Below are positions 18,096 through 26,923 of a DNA stretch of 64,000 bases, in pieces. The first letter of the stretch is position 1. Each line of letters opens with the position of its first letter. Both the position numbers and the translations under genes were made by a program. Below the pieces are notes generated by a model that was not told the origin of the DNA, searched no databases, and saw only the letters and a list, made by a program, of their open reading frames with translations. Origin of the DNA: PALSA-555 sp963821325 (GTDB lineage: Bacteria; Actinomycetota; Acidimicrobiia; IMCC26256; PALSA-555); NCBI GenBank assembly GCA_963821325.1, contig CAWGDC010000005.1, positions 248,001 through 312,000 of the forward strand. Direction: 5' to 3'.

Positions 18096-19124
18096 TCAGA
18101 GGACGAGCTCGGCCATGAGCCGCATCACGCTCGGGTCGTGCGCCCCGACGAGGATCGTCGTCACCCGCGACGCCCGCCACACCTCGAGGTCGTCGCGGAT
18201 CTTCTCCCGTGGCCCGATGAGCGCGATCGCCTCGACCATCTCGCGGGGCACGGCCGCCGCCGCCTCGTCCTTGCGGCCCGCGAGGTAGAGGTCCTGGATC
18301 TTCGTCGCCTCGGCCTCGAAGCCGAGCCGGCAGAACACGTCGAAGTGGAAGTTCATCTCGCGGGCCCCCATCCCGCCGACGTAAAGCGCGAGCGAGGGCC
18401 GCACCCGGTCCGCCGCCCGGTCCACGTCGTCGTCCACGACGACGGTCACGGTCGGCAGGACCTCGAAGTCGTCCGGCCCCCGTCGGGCCCCGGCGCGACC
18501 CCACCCCTCCTGCAGCGCGTCGACGTACAGCCCCTCGTGCTGCGGCGAGTAGAAGATCGGGAACCAACCGTCGGCGATCTCGGCGGCGAGCGCCACATTC
18601 TTCGGGCCCTCCGCCCCCAGGATGATCGGCACGTCGGCCCGGCGCGGGTGCACGATCGAGCGGAGCGGCTTCCCGAGACCCAACCCGCCGGGGTAGGGGA
18701 GCGGGTAGTGCGGGCCGTCATTGGTGACGCGCTCCTCACGGGCGAGGACCGCCCGGATGATCGACACGTACTCGCGGGTGCGGGCCAGCGGCTTCGGGAA
18801 CGGCATGCCGTACCAGCCCTCGACGACCTGCGGGCCGGACACGCCGAGCCCGAGGACGAAGCGGCCGCCCGACAGGTGATCCATCGTCAGCGCGGCCATC
18901 GCCGCCGCGGTCGGCTGGCGGGCCGACAGCTGCATCAGGTCGGTCCCGAGCCGCACCGTGCTCGTCTGCGACCCCCACCACGCCAGGGGGGTCAAGGCGT
19001 CGGAGCCCCACGACTCGGCGGTCCACACCGAGTCGTACCCCAGGCGCTCGGCCTCGACGACCAGGTCGGCCGCGCCCGGCGGCGGTTGCGCGCCCCAATA
19101 GCCCAACTGCAGCCCGAGCTTCAT
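18096..19124 (-). CDS. LLM class F420-dependent oxidoreductase
   Basis: A complete 342-residue luciferase-like protein. The N-terminus MKLGLQLGYWGAQPP leads to GYDSVWTAESWGSDALTPL, then TDLMQLSARQPTAAAM and SGGRFVLGLGVSGPQVVEGW, and near residue 180 PIILGAEGPKNVALAAEIADG. This matches the mycobacterial Rv3520c-type F420 enzymes from memory, a gene found next to cholesterol side-chain genes there. It lies upstream of the lut operon on the same strand. The substrate is not established. Confidence 0.85.
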   Translation of the reverse strand: MKLGLQLGYWGAQPPPGAADLVVEAERLGYDSVWTAESWGSDALTPLAWWGSQTSTVRLGTDLMQLSARQPTAAAMAALTMDHLSGGRFVLGLGVSGPQVVEGWYGMPFPKPLARTREYVSIIRAVLAREERVTNDGPHYPLPYPGGLGLGKPLRSIVHPRRADVPIILGAEGPKNVALAAEIADGWFPIFYSPQHEGLYVDALQEGWGRAGARRGPDDFEVLPTVTVVVDDDVDRAADRVRPSLALYVGGMGAREMNFHFDVFCRLGFEAEATKIQDLYLAGRKDEAAAAVPREMVEAIALIGPREKIRDDLEVWRASRVTTILVGAHDPSVMRLMAELVL

Positions 19125-19215
19125 GTCCGCTCCCGTCTCGTCGCCGACCTCGCGCCAGCATGACTCGGGTGAGAACCTATGCCTCCTGCTGGACGGCCGG
19201 GGAAGGGAGGAGGCG

Positions 19216-20057
19216 ATGAGCGGCCTCGAGGGGTACGCCACGCTCGTCACCGGGGGGGCAGCGGGATCGGCGAGGCGTGCGCGGCGGCGCTGGCCCGCGA
19301 CGGCGCGTCCGTCACGATCTGCGGCCGCACGGCCGCTCGGCTCGAGGCCGCCGCGGCGCGGCTGGCGGCCGTCGCGGCGCCCGGCGCGGTCGTCCAGACG
19401 GTCGCGGCCGACGTCACCGACGAGGACCAGGTGCGCGCCGCCGTCGCCCGCGCCGCCGAGCCGACGGGCGGGCTGGACGGTGTCGTCGCGTCGGCGGGCG
19501 GGTCGCTGCACATGGGCCCGCTCGTGCTCGCCGACGTCGCCGCGGTGCGCGCCACCCTCGACGTCAACGTGATCGGCACGTTCCTGACGCTGAAGCACGC
19601 GGCGCCGCTCCTCGCCGACCGCGGCCGCGGGTCCTTCGTCGGGGTGTCGTCGCATGCGGGACGCGACACGTTCCGGTTCCTCGGCGCGTACGGCGCGGGG
19701 AAGGCTGGCCTCGACATGATCGTGCGGGTCGCCGCCGACGAGCTCGGCCCGGCCCGGGTGCGCGTCAACTCGGTGCGTCCGGGGATCATCGACGACGAGC
19801 TCATGGCGCCCATCACCGCCGGCGGCGCCGTCCTCGACAGCTACCTCGAGAACATCCCGCTGCATCGGGTCGGGACGGTCGAGGACGTCGGCGCCCTCGC
19901 CCGGTTCCTCATCGGCCCGGAGTCGGGGTGGATCACCGGCCAGTGCATCAGCGTCGACGGGGGCCAGTCCCTGCGCAAGGGTGCCGACTACGCGGCGTTC
20001 GCCGAGCCCGCCTACCGGGACCAGCCGTCGTGGCCGCTCGTCGTGGAGGGGGAGTGA
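19216..20057 (+). CDS. SDR family oxidoreductase (frame break near 19252)
   Basis: An SDR of about 280 residues. It starts MSGLEGYATLVTGG; a missing base in a seven-G run near 19252 breaks the frame inside the cofactor loop, which otherwise reads TGGGSGIGEA. Downstream come CGRTAARLEAAAARL, ASAGGS, the catalytic YGAGK, VNSVRPGIIDDELM and ITGQCISVDGGQSL. The C-terminal extension ADYAAFAEPAY is typical of actinobacterial steroid-cluster SDRs. The ATG has a GGAGGA ribosome site, and the stop overlaps the next ATG (ATGA). Confidence 0.85.
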
Positions 20058-20882
20058 TGGACCTCGACGGCGCGGTCGCGGTCGTCACCGGCGGGGCGAG
20101 CGGCATCGGGCGCGCCACCGCCCTCGAGCTCGCGCGACGCGGCGCCCGGGCGGTCGCGCTCGCCGACACGAACGAGACCCGCCTCCGCGAGGCCGCGACC
20201 GAGCTCGAGGCGGCCGGCGCGACCGCGCTGCCCATCCGCTGCGACGTGTCGCGCGACGACGACGTCGACGCGCTGCGCGACACCGTCCTCGACACGTTCG
20301 GCCGCGTCGACGTCGTCATGAACAACGCCGGTGTCGTGCTGCTCGGCCCCCCCGACACCCTCTCCATGGCCGAGTGGGACTGGATCCTCCAGATCAACCT
20401 CTACGGGGTCATCCGGGGCGTGCGCGCTTTCGTGCCCCAGCTGCGCCGCCAAGGACGAGGCTGGCTCGTGAACACCGCGTCCGTCGCCGGCTTGTACGCC
20501 CACGCGCTGGGACGTCATCCCCTACGTCACCGCGAAGTTCGGCGTCGCCGGGCTCACCGAGGCGCTCGCCCTCTACCTTCGGCCCCTCGGGATCGGCGTG
20601 TCGCTGCTGTGCCCCGGCCGGGTCGACACGAACATGGCCGACACCGCCCGCGTCGGCGGGACGCCCGACATCGGCGCGTGGCTCCGCCCAATGCCGCTCG
20701 AGGACCCGATCGACCCGGAGGTCCCCGGCCGCCTGGTCTGCGACGCGATCGAGCAGGACCGCTTCTTGATCCTCACCCACCCCGACGCCGTCCGCCCGCG
20801 CATCGCCGAGCGGGGCAACGACCTCGACGAGTTCGTCCGCCACCAGATCGAGCGGCTGCCGCCGCCCCCCAACCTCCCGTGA
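20057..20882 (+). CDS. SDR family oxidoreductase (frame break near 20506)
   Basis: A ~274-residue SDR with TGGASGIGRA, NNAGVVLLGPP, NTASVAGLYAHA, the catalytic YVTAK and SLLCPGRVDTNM. One extra base near 20506 in CACGCGCTGG shifts the frame between the serine block and the Tyr-Lys pair. The C-terminus is rather long and polar (HPDAVRPRIAERGNDLDEF), as in SDRs annotated beside fatty and bile-acid genes. Overlaps both neighbours by a few bases, giving an SDR-SDR-PhyH operon. Confidence 0.85.
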
Positions 20883-21835
20883 CCACCCGTCGAGCCCGCG
20901 ACGACGAGATCGCGCGGTGGCGCGACGACGGCTGGGTGCTCCTCGAGGGGCTCATCGGGACCGACGAGATCGACGCCGCGGCGGCCGACCTGCGCGAGAT
21001 GTATCCCACCCCGGTCGCGTTCCACGCCGACCCGGCCGGCGAGACGGAGCGGTGGCGGGGGCGCCCACCGGCGCGGCGCGACGAGTTCGTCTGGCCGCCG
21101 GAAGGGCCGGGGTTCCGACCCGACCAGCACCGGTGGAACTCCGAGTTCCCGTACCCGGGCTCGGGGGCGCTGAACCGGTTGAGCGTCCACCCGGCCATCG
21201 TCGACTTCGCCGAGCGCGCCCTGCAGACCACCGACCTCCGCCTGTACCAGGCGCACGTGTCCGCCAAGTACACCGGGGTGACGAACTACGAGCAGCCCAT
21301 GCACACCGACCGGAACCACTCGTGGCTCCCGCCTCGTGCCGAGCCGCCGTGGTGGCACCTCGAGACCTTCCTCTACCTGTCCGACGTGCACGAGGGCGTC
21401 GCGCCCACGCATGTCGTCTCCCTCCAGGACTCGACGGGTCACGAGCCCACCGAGATCCTGGTCATGCCCGACGGCGACCCCGCCCTCTACGCCGCGGAGC
21501 AGTCGGCGAAGGGCGGCCGCGGCTCGCTGCTCGCCTACCGCACCGACGTCTTCCACCGTGGCGTCAACCTCACCGACCCCGGTGGTGCCCGGTTCCTCAT
21601 GGCCCTCGCGTTCAAGGGCGCCGACCAGGACTGGATCGGCTACCAGAGCGCGCACTCGCGCGCGACGTCACCGGCGTGGACGACGTTCGTCGAGGGCAGC
21701 ACGCCACGCGAGCTCGCACTGTTCGGCTTCCCCCCGCCCGGCCACCCGGTGTGGAACCGCACGCTGCTCGACGCGACCGCGGTGCGCTACCCGAAGCTCG
21801 ACCTCCGCCCCTGGCAGGCGGCGCTCACGTCCTGA
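20879..21835 (+). CDS. Phytanoyl-CoA dioxygenase family protein
   Basis: A complete 318-residue Fe(II)/2-oxoglutarate oxygenase. The facial triad is visible as HTDRNHSW (HxD) and, about 80 residues later, the distal His in VFHRGVNL with a following Arg (GARFL) that would bind 2-oxoglutarate. The WRDDGWVLLEGLI start is typical of PhyH proteins. The family hydroxylates CoA esters or small lipids. The GTG start overlaps the SDR stop (GTGA), so all three genes are one unit. Confidence 0.85.
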   Translation: MTTRRARDDEIARWRDDGWVLLEGLIGTDEIDAAAADLREMYPTPVAFHADPAGETERWRGRPPARRDEFVWPPEGPGFRPDQHRWNSEFPYPGSGALNRLSVHPAIVDFAERALQTTDLRLYQAHVSAKYTGVTNYEQPMHTDRNHSWLPPRAEPPWWHLETFLYLSDVHEGVAPTHVVSLQDSTGHEPTEILVMPDGDPALYAAEQSAKGGRGSLLAYRTDVFHRGVNLTDPGGARFLMALAFKGADQDWIGYQSAHSRATSPAWTTFVEGSTPRELALFGFPPPGHPVWNRTLLDATAVRYPKLDLRPWQAALTS

Positions 21836-21854
21836 GCCGACGCGCCCGTTCCGC

Positions 21855-23078
21855 TCAGCTGGCGGCGAAACGCAGCGGGATGTGCTTGATGCCGTTGATG
21901 AAGTTCGATCGGAGGCGGGACGGCTCGCCGGCGAGCTCGAGGTCGCGCCATCGGTCGAGGAGCTCCTCGAAGATGACCCGGATCTCCATGCGGGCGAGGT
22001 TCGCGCCGAGGCAGAAATGGGGCCCGCCACCCCCGAAGGCGACGTGCTCGTTCGGGGAGCGCTCGACGTCGAAGCGCATCGGGTCGTCGAACACCGACTC
22101 GTCGCGGTTGGCGGACACGTACCAGATCACCACCTTGTCGCCCTCGGCGATCGTCGTGTCCCCGATGACGACGTCCTTCGTCGCGGTGCGGCGGAAGTGC
22201 ATGACGGGGCTCGCGCAGCGCAGCATCTCGTCGACGGCGCCGGGGAGGAGGTCCCGATTGGCCTGGACCTTGGCCAGCTGGTCCGGGTGCTCGAGCAGCA
22301 GGACGATCCCGTGGGAGATCAGGTTGCGGGTCGTCTCGTTGCCGGCGACGGTCAGGAGCATGAAGAAGAGGTCGATCTCGAGCTGGGTCAGCCGCTCACC
22401 GTCGACCTCGGCCTCGCTCAGCACGCTGATCAGGTCGGTGCCGCGCGGATCCTGGGCCCGCTTCTGCTCGGCGAGCATCGCGGCGTACGAGAACAGCTCC
22501 ATCGATGCGACCTGCGCCTCCTCCTGGCTCACCCCGAACTCGGGGTCGTCGGACCCGATCATCCGGTTGGACCAGTCGAACATCTTGTAGCGGTCCGCTT
22601 GGGGGACGCCGAGGATGTCGGCGATCACCTGCAACGGCAGCTCGGCGGCGACGTCGACGACGAAGTCGCACTCGCCGCGCGGCTCGACCGTGTCGAGGAT
22701 CGAACGGGTCCGCTCGCGGATCGTCGCCTCGAGGCTGTCGATCATGCGGGGCGTGAACCCCTTGTTCACGAGCCGCCGGTACCGGGTGTGCATCGGCGGG
22801 TCCATGTTCAGCATCATCAGGCGCTGCTGCTCGAGGTCCTCAGGGGGCAGGTCCCAGATGAACACCGCGCCCCGGCTCGACGAGAACGTCTGGTTGTCGC
22901 GGTTCACGGTGACGACGTCGTCGTAGCGGGTGAGGCACCAGAACCCGGGGCCGCCGTCCGGCTCGGGGTGCCAGAACACCGGTGCCTCGCGGCGCAGCGC
23001 GGCGAACCAGTCGTGGGGGACGCCCTTGACGAAGACGTCCTTGTCGGTGAGGTCGATCGTGTCGAGGTTCATCGTCAC
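21855..23078 (-). CDS. Cytochrome P450, CYP125/CYP142-like
   Basis: About 407 residues, complete. Features: FWCLTRYDDVVTVNRDNQTFSS, DPPMHTRYRRLVNKGF, I-helix TVAGNETTRN, ExxR in DEMLRC, PVMHFRRTATKD and the heme block FGGGGPHFCLGANLAR, ending in an SRLRSNFINGIKH tail. From memory this C-terminal signature and the TRYDDV region are shared by CYP125, CYP142 and CYP124, which oxidise the cholesterol side-chain terminus. The GTG start overlaps the LLM stop (GTGA); ATG at 23072 is the alternative. Steroid 26-hydroxylation is a reasonable but unproven inference. Confidence 0.85.
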   Translation of the reverse strand: MTMNLDTIDLTDKDVFVKGVPHDWFAALRREAPVFWHPEPDGGPGFWCLTRYDDVVTVNRDNQTFSSSRGAVFIWDLPPEDLEQQRLMMLNMDPPMHTRYRRLVNKGFTPRMIDSLEATIRERTRSILDTVEPRGECDFVVDVAAELPLQVIADILGVPQADRYKMFDWSNRMIGSDDPEFGVSQEEAQVASMELFSYAAMLAEQKRAQDPRGTDLISVLSEAEVDGERLTQLEIDLFFMLLTVAGNETTRNLISHGIVLLLEHPDQLAKVQANRDLLPGAVDEMLRCASPVMHFRRTATKDVVIGDTTIAEGDKVVIWYVSANRDESVFDDPMRFDVERSPNEHVAFGGGGPHFCLGANLARMEIRVIFEELLDRWRDLELAGEPSRLRSNFINGIKHIPLRFAAS

Positions 23079-24205
23079 CTGGCCGTGCCGGCCGTCTCCT
23101 TGTCGAACTCGGGGATCACGTGCTTGCCGAACAGCTCGATCGACTCCATGACCTTCTCGTGCGGGATGTCGTAGGGGTTGACGAGACACAAGAGCAGGTC
23201 ACAGCCGGCGGCCTCGTAGCGGCGGCACGTCTCGACGCACTCGTCGGGGTCGCCCACGACCCCGGCGCCGACGCTGTGGATGTAGTCGAAGTTCAGGTGC
23301 TCGAACGCGCCGTCGCGTCGGTGCTGCAACGGCGCGGCGGCGTACTGGTAGGTGCCGAGGTCCTGGTTGCGCTCCTCGAGCCACTCGGCGACCGAGGCGA
23401 TGAGCCCACCGCCGTGCTTCGGGTACCACTCGAAGGACCGCGCCGCGGTCTCGTAGGCGTCCTGCTTCGTGGGCCCGCAGTGCACCATCGTGAACGTCGC
23501 CGCGGTCTCGTTCTTGAACTTCCCGACCGGCTCGGTGCACTCGCCGAGCCCCTCCCGGTAGGCGGCGATGTTCTTCACGAGCTCCTCGGGGGGCAGCCCG
23601 ACCGTGAACGAGCACAACCCGATGCCCTGCTTGCCCACCTCCTTGTGCCCGTCGAGGCTGCTCGTCGCGCCGAAGATCGGCGGGTGCGGCTTCTGGAGCG
23701 GCTTGGGCAGCACCCGTCGCGGCGCGCCCATGTGCCAGTACTTGCCGTCCGCCTGGTACTCGTCCTCGGTCCAGGCGCTGACGATGTGGTGCAGCGCCTC
23801 GCGCCACATCGCGCGGGTCTCGTCCGGCTCGAGGTCGAAGCCCTCGAGCTCGGCGCGGGTCGACGACCGGCCCGTCCCGAAGTCGACACGCCCGTCCGAG
23901 AGCAGGTCGAGCACCGCAGCCGACTCGGCGGAGCGGATCGGGTGGTTGTACGGCTTCGGGAGCAGCCGCACGCCGTAGCCGATCCGGATGCGCTCGGTGC
24001 GGGCCGCGACCGCGCCGTAGAGCACCTCGGGGTTGGAGCAGTGCGAGTACTCCTCCAGGAAGTGGTGCTCGACGGTCCAGAAGGCATGGAACCCGACCCG
24101 GTCACCGAGGATCGCCTGCTCGAGGGTGTGCTTGTACGCCTGGTGCTCCTGGTCGGGGGTCCAGGGCCGGGGCACCGGGATCTCGTAGAAGAGGGCGAAC
24201 TTCAC
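23075..24205 (-). CDS. LLM class flavin-dependent oxidoreductase
   Basis: A complete 376-residue bacterial-luciferase-like monooxygenase. Early blocks are VKFALFYEIPVPRPW, HAFWTVEHHFLEEYSHCSNPEV and IRIGYGVRLLPKPYNHP; later VDFGTGRSSTRAELEGF. It belongs to the larger flavin-dependent alkanal-monooxygenase-like group rather than the short F420 group, and is a paralogue of 52642. AGGAGG precedes the GTG start. It is co-transcribed with the P450 downstream and probably acts in the same pathway. Confidence 0.85.
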   Translation of the reverse strand: MKFALFYEIPVPRPWTPDQEHQAYKHTLEQAILGDRVGFHAFWTVEHHFLEEYSHCSNPEVLYGAVAARTERIRIGYGVRLLPKPYNHPIRSAESAAVLDLLSDGRVDFGTGRSSTRAELEGFDLEPDETRAMWREALHHIVSAWTEDEYQADGKYWHMGAPRRVLPKPLQKPHPPIFGATSSLDGHKEVGKQGIGLCSFTVGLPPEELVKNIAAYREGLGECTEPVGKFKNETAATFTMVHCGPTKQDAYETAARSFEWYPKHGGGLIASVAEWLEERNQDLGTYQYAAAPLQHRRDGAFEHLNFDYIHSVGAGVVGDPDECVETCRRYEAAGCDLLLCLVNPYDIPHEKVMESIELFGKHVIPEFDKETAGTAR

Positions 24206-24220
24206 GGTGTGGTCCTCCTG

Positions 24221-24823
24221 TCAGGGACGAAAGCCGCGGACGAGGTGGCGCTCGATGAAGCCACGCACCTGGCGCGGGTCGTCGAGGTCGAAGGTGGCGG
24301 ACGGGACGGTCACGAGCGAGATGATGATGCGCATGATCCACTCAGCCGCCTGGCGGAGATCGAGGTCGGCGCGCACCTCCCCGTCGTCACGGGCCGACTC
24401 GAGGAACGGGATCCAGAAGTCGATCCAGCGGGCGAACATCCCCGGGCTCGCCGCGAGCTGCAGGGTGGCGAGCGCCGGCTCACCGGGATGCTCGTGGAGG
24501 CCGAGGCGTCGCTCGTCGTCGGCGAGGTTGCGCACGACCACGGCTGCCTCGGCGACCTTCCCGACCAGCGTCGGGTGTCGGCGCACCGCGGGCTCCGCCT
24601 CGGCGACGTGCGCCTCCGCGACCCGCTCGAGCACGGCCTGCACCAGCGCGTCCCGGTCCGGGAAGTAGCGGTACACCGACCCGCGCGACACGCCGGCCTG
24701 CAGCGCCACGTCGCTCATCGACACGCGCCGCAACCCCCAGCGGCGCACGCACGCCTCGGCGGCGCGCAGGATGCGCTCGGACGTCGCCGCGGGGGCGTCG
24801 GTGGGGGGCAGGGCGGTGTACAA
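24221..24823 (-). CDS. TetR/AcrR family transcriptional regulator
   Basis: A 200-residue regulator with a helix-turn-helix at about residues 35-60 (VSMSDVALQAGVSRGSVYRYFPDRDALV) and a helical C-terminal domain (EWIMRIIISLVTVPSATFDL). The only plausible start is a TTG at 24823, which lies inside a 10-bp inverted repeat (24817-24849) that is its likely auto-operator. Divergent from the SDR at 24874 and just upstream of the LLM-P450 pair, either of which it may control. Confidence 0.8.
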   Translation of the reverse strand: MYTALPPTDAPAATSERILRAAEACVRRWGLRRVSMSDVALQAGVSRGSVYRYFPDRDALVQAVLERVAEAHVAEAEPAVRRHPTLVGKVAEAAVVVRNLADDERRLGLHEHPGEPALATLQLAASPGMFARWIDFWIPFLESARDDGEVRADLDLRQAAEWIMRIIISLVTVPSATFDLDDPRQVRGFIERHLVRGFRP

Positions 24824-24849
24824 GTGAACAAAGCCTATACAGTTGTGCA
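24817..24849. promoter_or_regulatory. Inverted repeat, candidate TetR operator
   Basis: TGTACAAGTG (24817-24826) and CAGTTGTGCA (24840-24849) form an inverted repeat matching at 8 of 10 positions with 13 bases between. It lies between the divergent TetR (minus) and SDR (plus) genes, in a patch distinctly richer in A and T than its surroundings. The sequence differs from the KstR-like boxes, so a separate regulator is implied. Confidence 0.55.
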
Positions 24850-24873
24850 GACGACGGCGACGGCGGGGGGCTC

Positions 24874-25653
24874 GTGAGCGACGGACGGCTGGCGGGACGC
24901 GTGGCGGCGATCACCGGTGCCGCCTCCGGTCTGGGCGCGGCCTGCGCCACGCGGTTCGCGGCCGAGGGAGCGGTGGTCGCCGGGCTCGACGTCACCCCGG
25001 GCGCCCCCGTGGCGAGCGAGCATCTCGTCGACGTCGCCGACGAGGACGGCGTCGCCGGCGTGCTCGACGCCGTGGTCGAGGCGCACGGCCGGTTGGACGT
25101 GGTCGTCAACTGCGCCGGCGTGGCGGGCGGCGGCCCAGTGCACCTCCTCGACGCCGCCGAGTGGGCCCGGGTGCTGCGCGTCAACCTGACCGGCACGTAC
25201 CTGGTCTGCAAGCACGCGCTCCGGCACATGCTCGGGCAGCGATCCGGGAGCATCATCAACTTCGCCAGCATCGAGGGGCTCGAGGGCACCGAGGGCGGCA
25301 GCGCGTACAACGCGTCGAAGGGCGCGGTCGTCCTCCTGACCAAGAACATGGCGATCGACTACGGCCACCTCGGCATCCGCGTGAACTGCGTCTGCCCCGG
25401 CTTCATCGAGACCCCGATGTTCGAGTCCGTCATGGGCCACGACCTGATGGCGCAGTACCGGGAGCGCTACCGCGAGGAGCACAAGCTCGGGCGCTTCGGA
25501 CGCCCCGACGAGATCGCCGCCGCCACCCTTTTCCTCGCGTCCGACGACGCGTCGTTCGTCACCGGCCACGCCCTCGTCGTCGACGGCGGCTTCACCGCCG
25601 GGATGCGCTCCGGCCTCTCCGACCTGCTCATGGGCCCGACGTCCTCGCCCTGA
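24874..25653 (+). CDS. SDR family oxidoreductase
   Basis: A complete 259-residue classical SDR. It has TGAASGLGAA, NCAGVAGGGP, INFASIEGLEG, the catalytic YNASK, VNCVCPGFIETPMFE and TGHALVVDGGFTAGM. The sequence resembles glucose/3-oxoacyl reductase-like SDRs; the substrate is not clear. The GTG start follows a G-rich stretch with no strong Shine-Dalgarno, 51 bases downstream of the TetR start on the other strand. Confidence 0.88.
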   Translation: MSDGRLAGRVAAITGAASGLGAACATRFAAEGAVVAGLDVTPGAPVASEHLVDVADEDGVAGVLDAVVEAHGRLDVVVNCAGVAGGGPVHLLDAAEWARVLRVNLTGTYLVCKHALRHMLGQRSGSIINFASIEGLEGTEGGSAYNASKGAVVLLTKNMAIDYGHLGIRVNCVCPGFIETPMFESVMGHDLMAQYRERYREEHKLGRFGRPDEIAAATLFLASDDASFVTGHALVVDGGFTAGMRSGLSDLLMGPTSSP

Positions 25654-25695
25654 GCGGCCCCGAAAGTGGGGAATGGCGGCCTCATGGGCCTCGTC

Positions 25696-25709
25696 TGTAA
25701 CGTGTTCTC
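25696..25709. promoter_or_regulatory. KstR-like operator 2
   Basis: TGTAACGTGTTCTC keeps the AACGTGTT core and both core half-sites of TnnAACnnGTTnnA, missing only the last A. It lies 31 bases upstream of the GTG start of the ACAD pair at 25740. Confidence 0.6.
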
Positions 25710-25739
25710 GTTTCGCCCGCGGCCCGGGAGGTGCGTCGC

Positions 25740-26915
25740 GTGTACATCGGCCTGACCAAGGAGCAAGAGCAGCTCCGCCAAGAGGTGCGCGCCTACTACG
25801 AGCAGCTGCTCACGCCCGAGGTGCGGGCCCAGCTGACCGGTTCCGGCGGCGTCGGCGACGCCAACCGTCGGGTGGTGCGCCAGATGGGCGAGGACGGCTG
25901 GCTCGGGGTCGGCTGGCCCAAGGAGTGGGGCGGGCGGGGCTTCACCGCGGTGGAGCAGTTCATCTGGTTCGACGAGTCGATGCGGGCCGGCGCCCCCGTC
26001 CCCATGCTGACGATCAACACCGTCGGGCCGACGATCATGCGCTTCGGCACCGACGAGCAGAAGGCGTTCTTCCTCCCCAAGATCCTGAAGGGCGAGGTCC
26101 ACTTCTGCATCGGCTACTCGGAGCCGGGGGCCGGCACCGACCTCGCCGCGCTGACCACGAAGGCCGAGCGTGACGGCGACGAGTACATCATCAACGGCCA
26201 GAAGATGTGGACCAGCCTGGCCAGCGGCGCCGACTTCGTGTGGCTCGCCGTGCGCACCGACCCGAACGTCAAGAAGCACAAGGGCATCTCGCTGTTCATC
26301 GTCCCGATGAGCACGCCGGGCATCAAGGTGCAGCCCATCCACGTGATGGGCGAGTCCGACATCGCGCAGGTCTTCTACGAGGACGTCCGCGTCCCCGCCA
26401 CCGCCCGGGTGGGGGAGGAGAACGCGGGCTGGAAGCTGATCACCAACCAGCTCAACCATGAGCGGGTGACCTTGTGCTCGTCCGGGATGGTGGAGCGCGC
26501 CCTGCACGACGTGCGGGCCTGGGCCCAGCAGACCCGCCTGCCGAACGGCGAGCGCGTCGTCGACCAGGAGTGGGTGCAGCTGAGCCTCGCCCGCGTGTAC
26601 GCCCGCCTCGAGTTCCTCCGGCTCATCAACTGGAAGATCTCGTCGGCGTCCATGAAGGGCGACCTCCAGCCGGCGGACGCCTCCGCGACGAAGGTGTTCG
26701 GCACCGAGTTCTACCTCGAGGCCTTCCGGCTCCTCATGGAGATCCTCGGCCAGCGCGCCTACCTGAAGGACGACGCGCCGGGCGCGCTCCTGCAGTCCCG
26801 CCTCGAGCACTCCTACCGCGGGCTCATCATCTTGACCTTCGGTGGCGGCACGAACGAGGTCCAACGCGACCTCATCGCCGTGTTCGGGCTCGGCATGCCC
26901 CTCGCCCCCCGTTAA
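25740..26915 (+). CDS. Acyl-CoA dehydrogenase, FadE26/FadE29-type subunit
   Basis: A complete ~391-residue ACAD. It has QMGEDGWLGVGWPKEWGG, LTINTVGPTIMRFGTDEQ, the flavin block GYSEPGAGTDLAALTTKA, GQKMWTSLASGADFVW, LNHERVTLC with the probable catalytic Glu, and a C-terminal FGGGTNEVQRDLIAVFGLGMP. GGGAGG lies 8 bases before GTG 25740; a GTG at 25731 is possible. The next ACAD follows by 8 bases. In actinobacterial steroid catabolism such adjacent ACADs form alpha2beta2 tetramers that desaturate side-chain CoA esters. Preceded by a KstR-like box. Confidence 0.88.
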   Translation: MYIGLTKEQEQLRQEVRAYYEQLLTPEVRAQLTGSGGVGDANRRVVRQMGEDGWLGVGWPKEWGGRGFTAVEQFIWFDESMRAGAPVPMLTINTVGPTIMRFGTDEQKAFFLPKILKGEVHFCIGYSEPGAGTDLAALTTKAERDGDEYIINGQKMWTSLASGADFVWLAVRTDPNVKKHKGISLFIVPMSTPGIKVQPIHVMGESDIAQVFYEDVRVPATARVGEENAGWKLITNQLNHERVTLCSSGMVERALHDVRAWAQQTRLPNGERVVDQEWVQLSLARVYARLEFLRLINWKISSASMKGDLQPADASATKVFGTEFYLEAFRLLMEILGQRAYLKDDAPGALLQSRLEHSYRGLIILTFGGGTNEVQRDLIAVFGLGMPLAPR

Positions 26916-26923
26916 GGAGCGAC

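Noticed and set aside
19150..19175. GAGAACCTATGC before the SDR at 19216 as a sixth KstR-like box
   Set aside because: Only the left half-site (AAC) fits; the right half lacks GTT.
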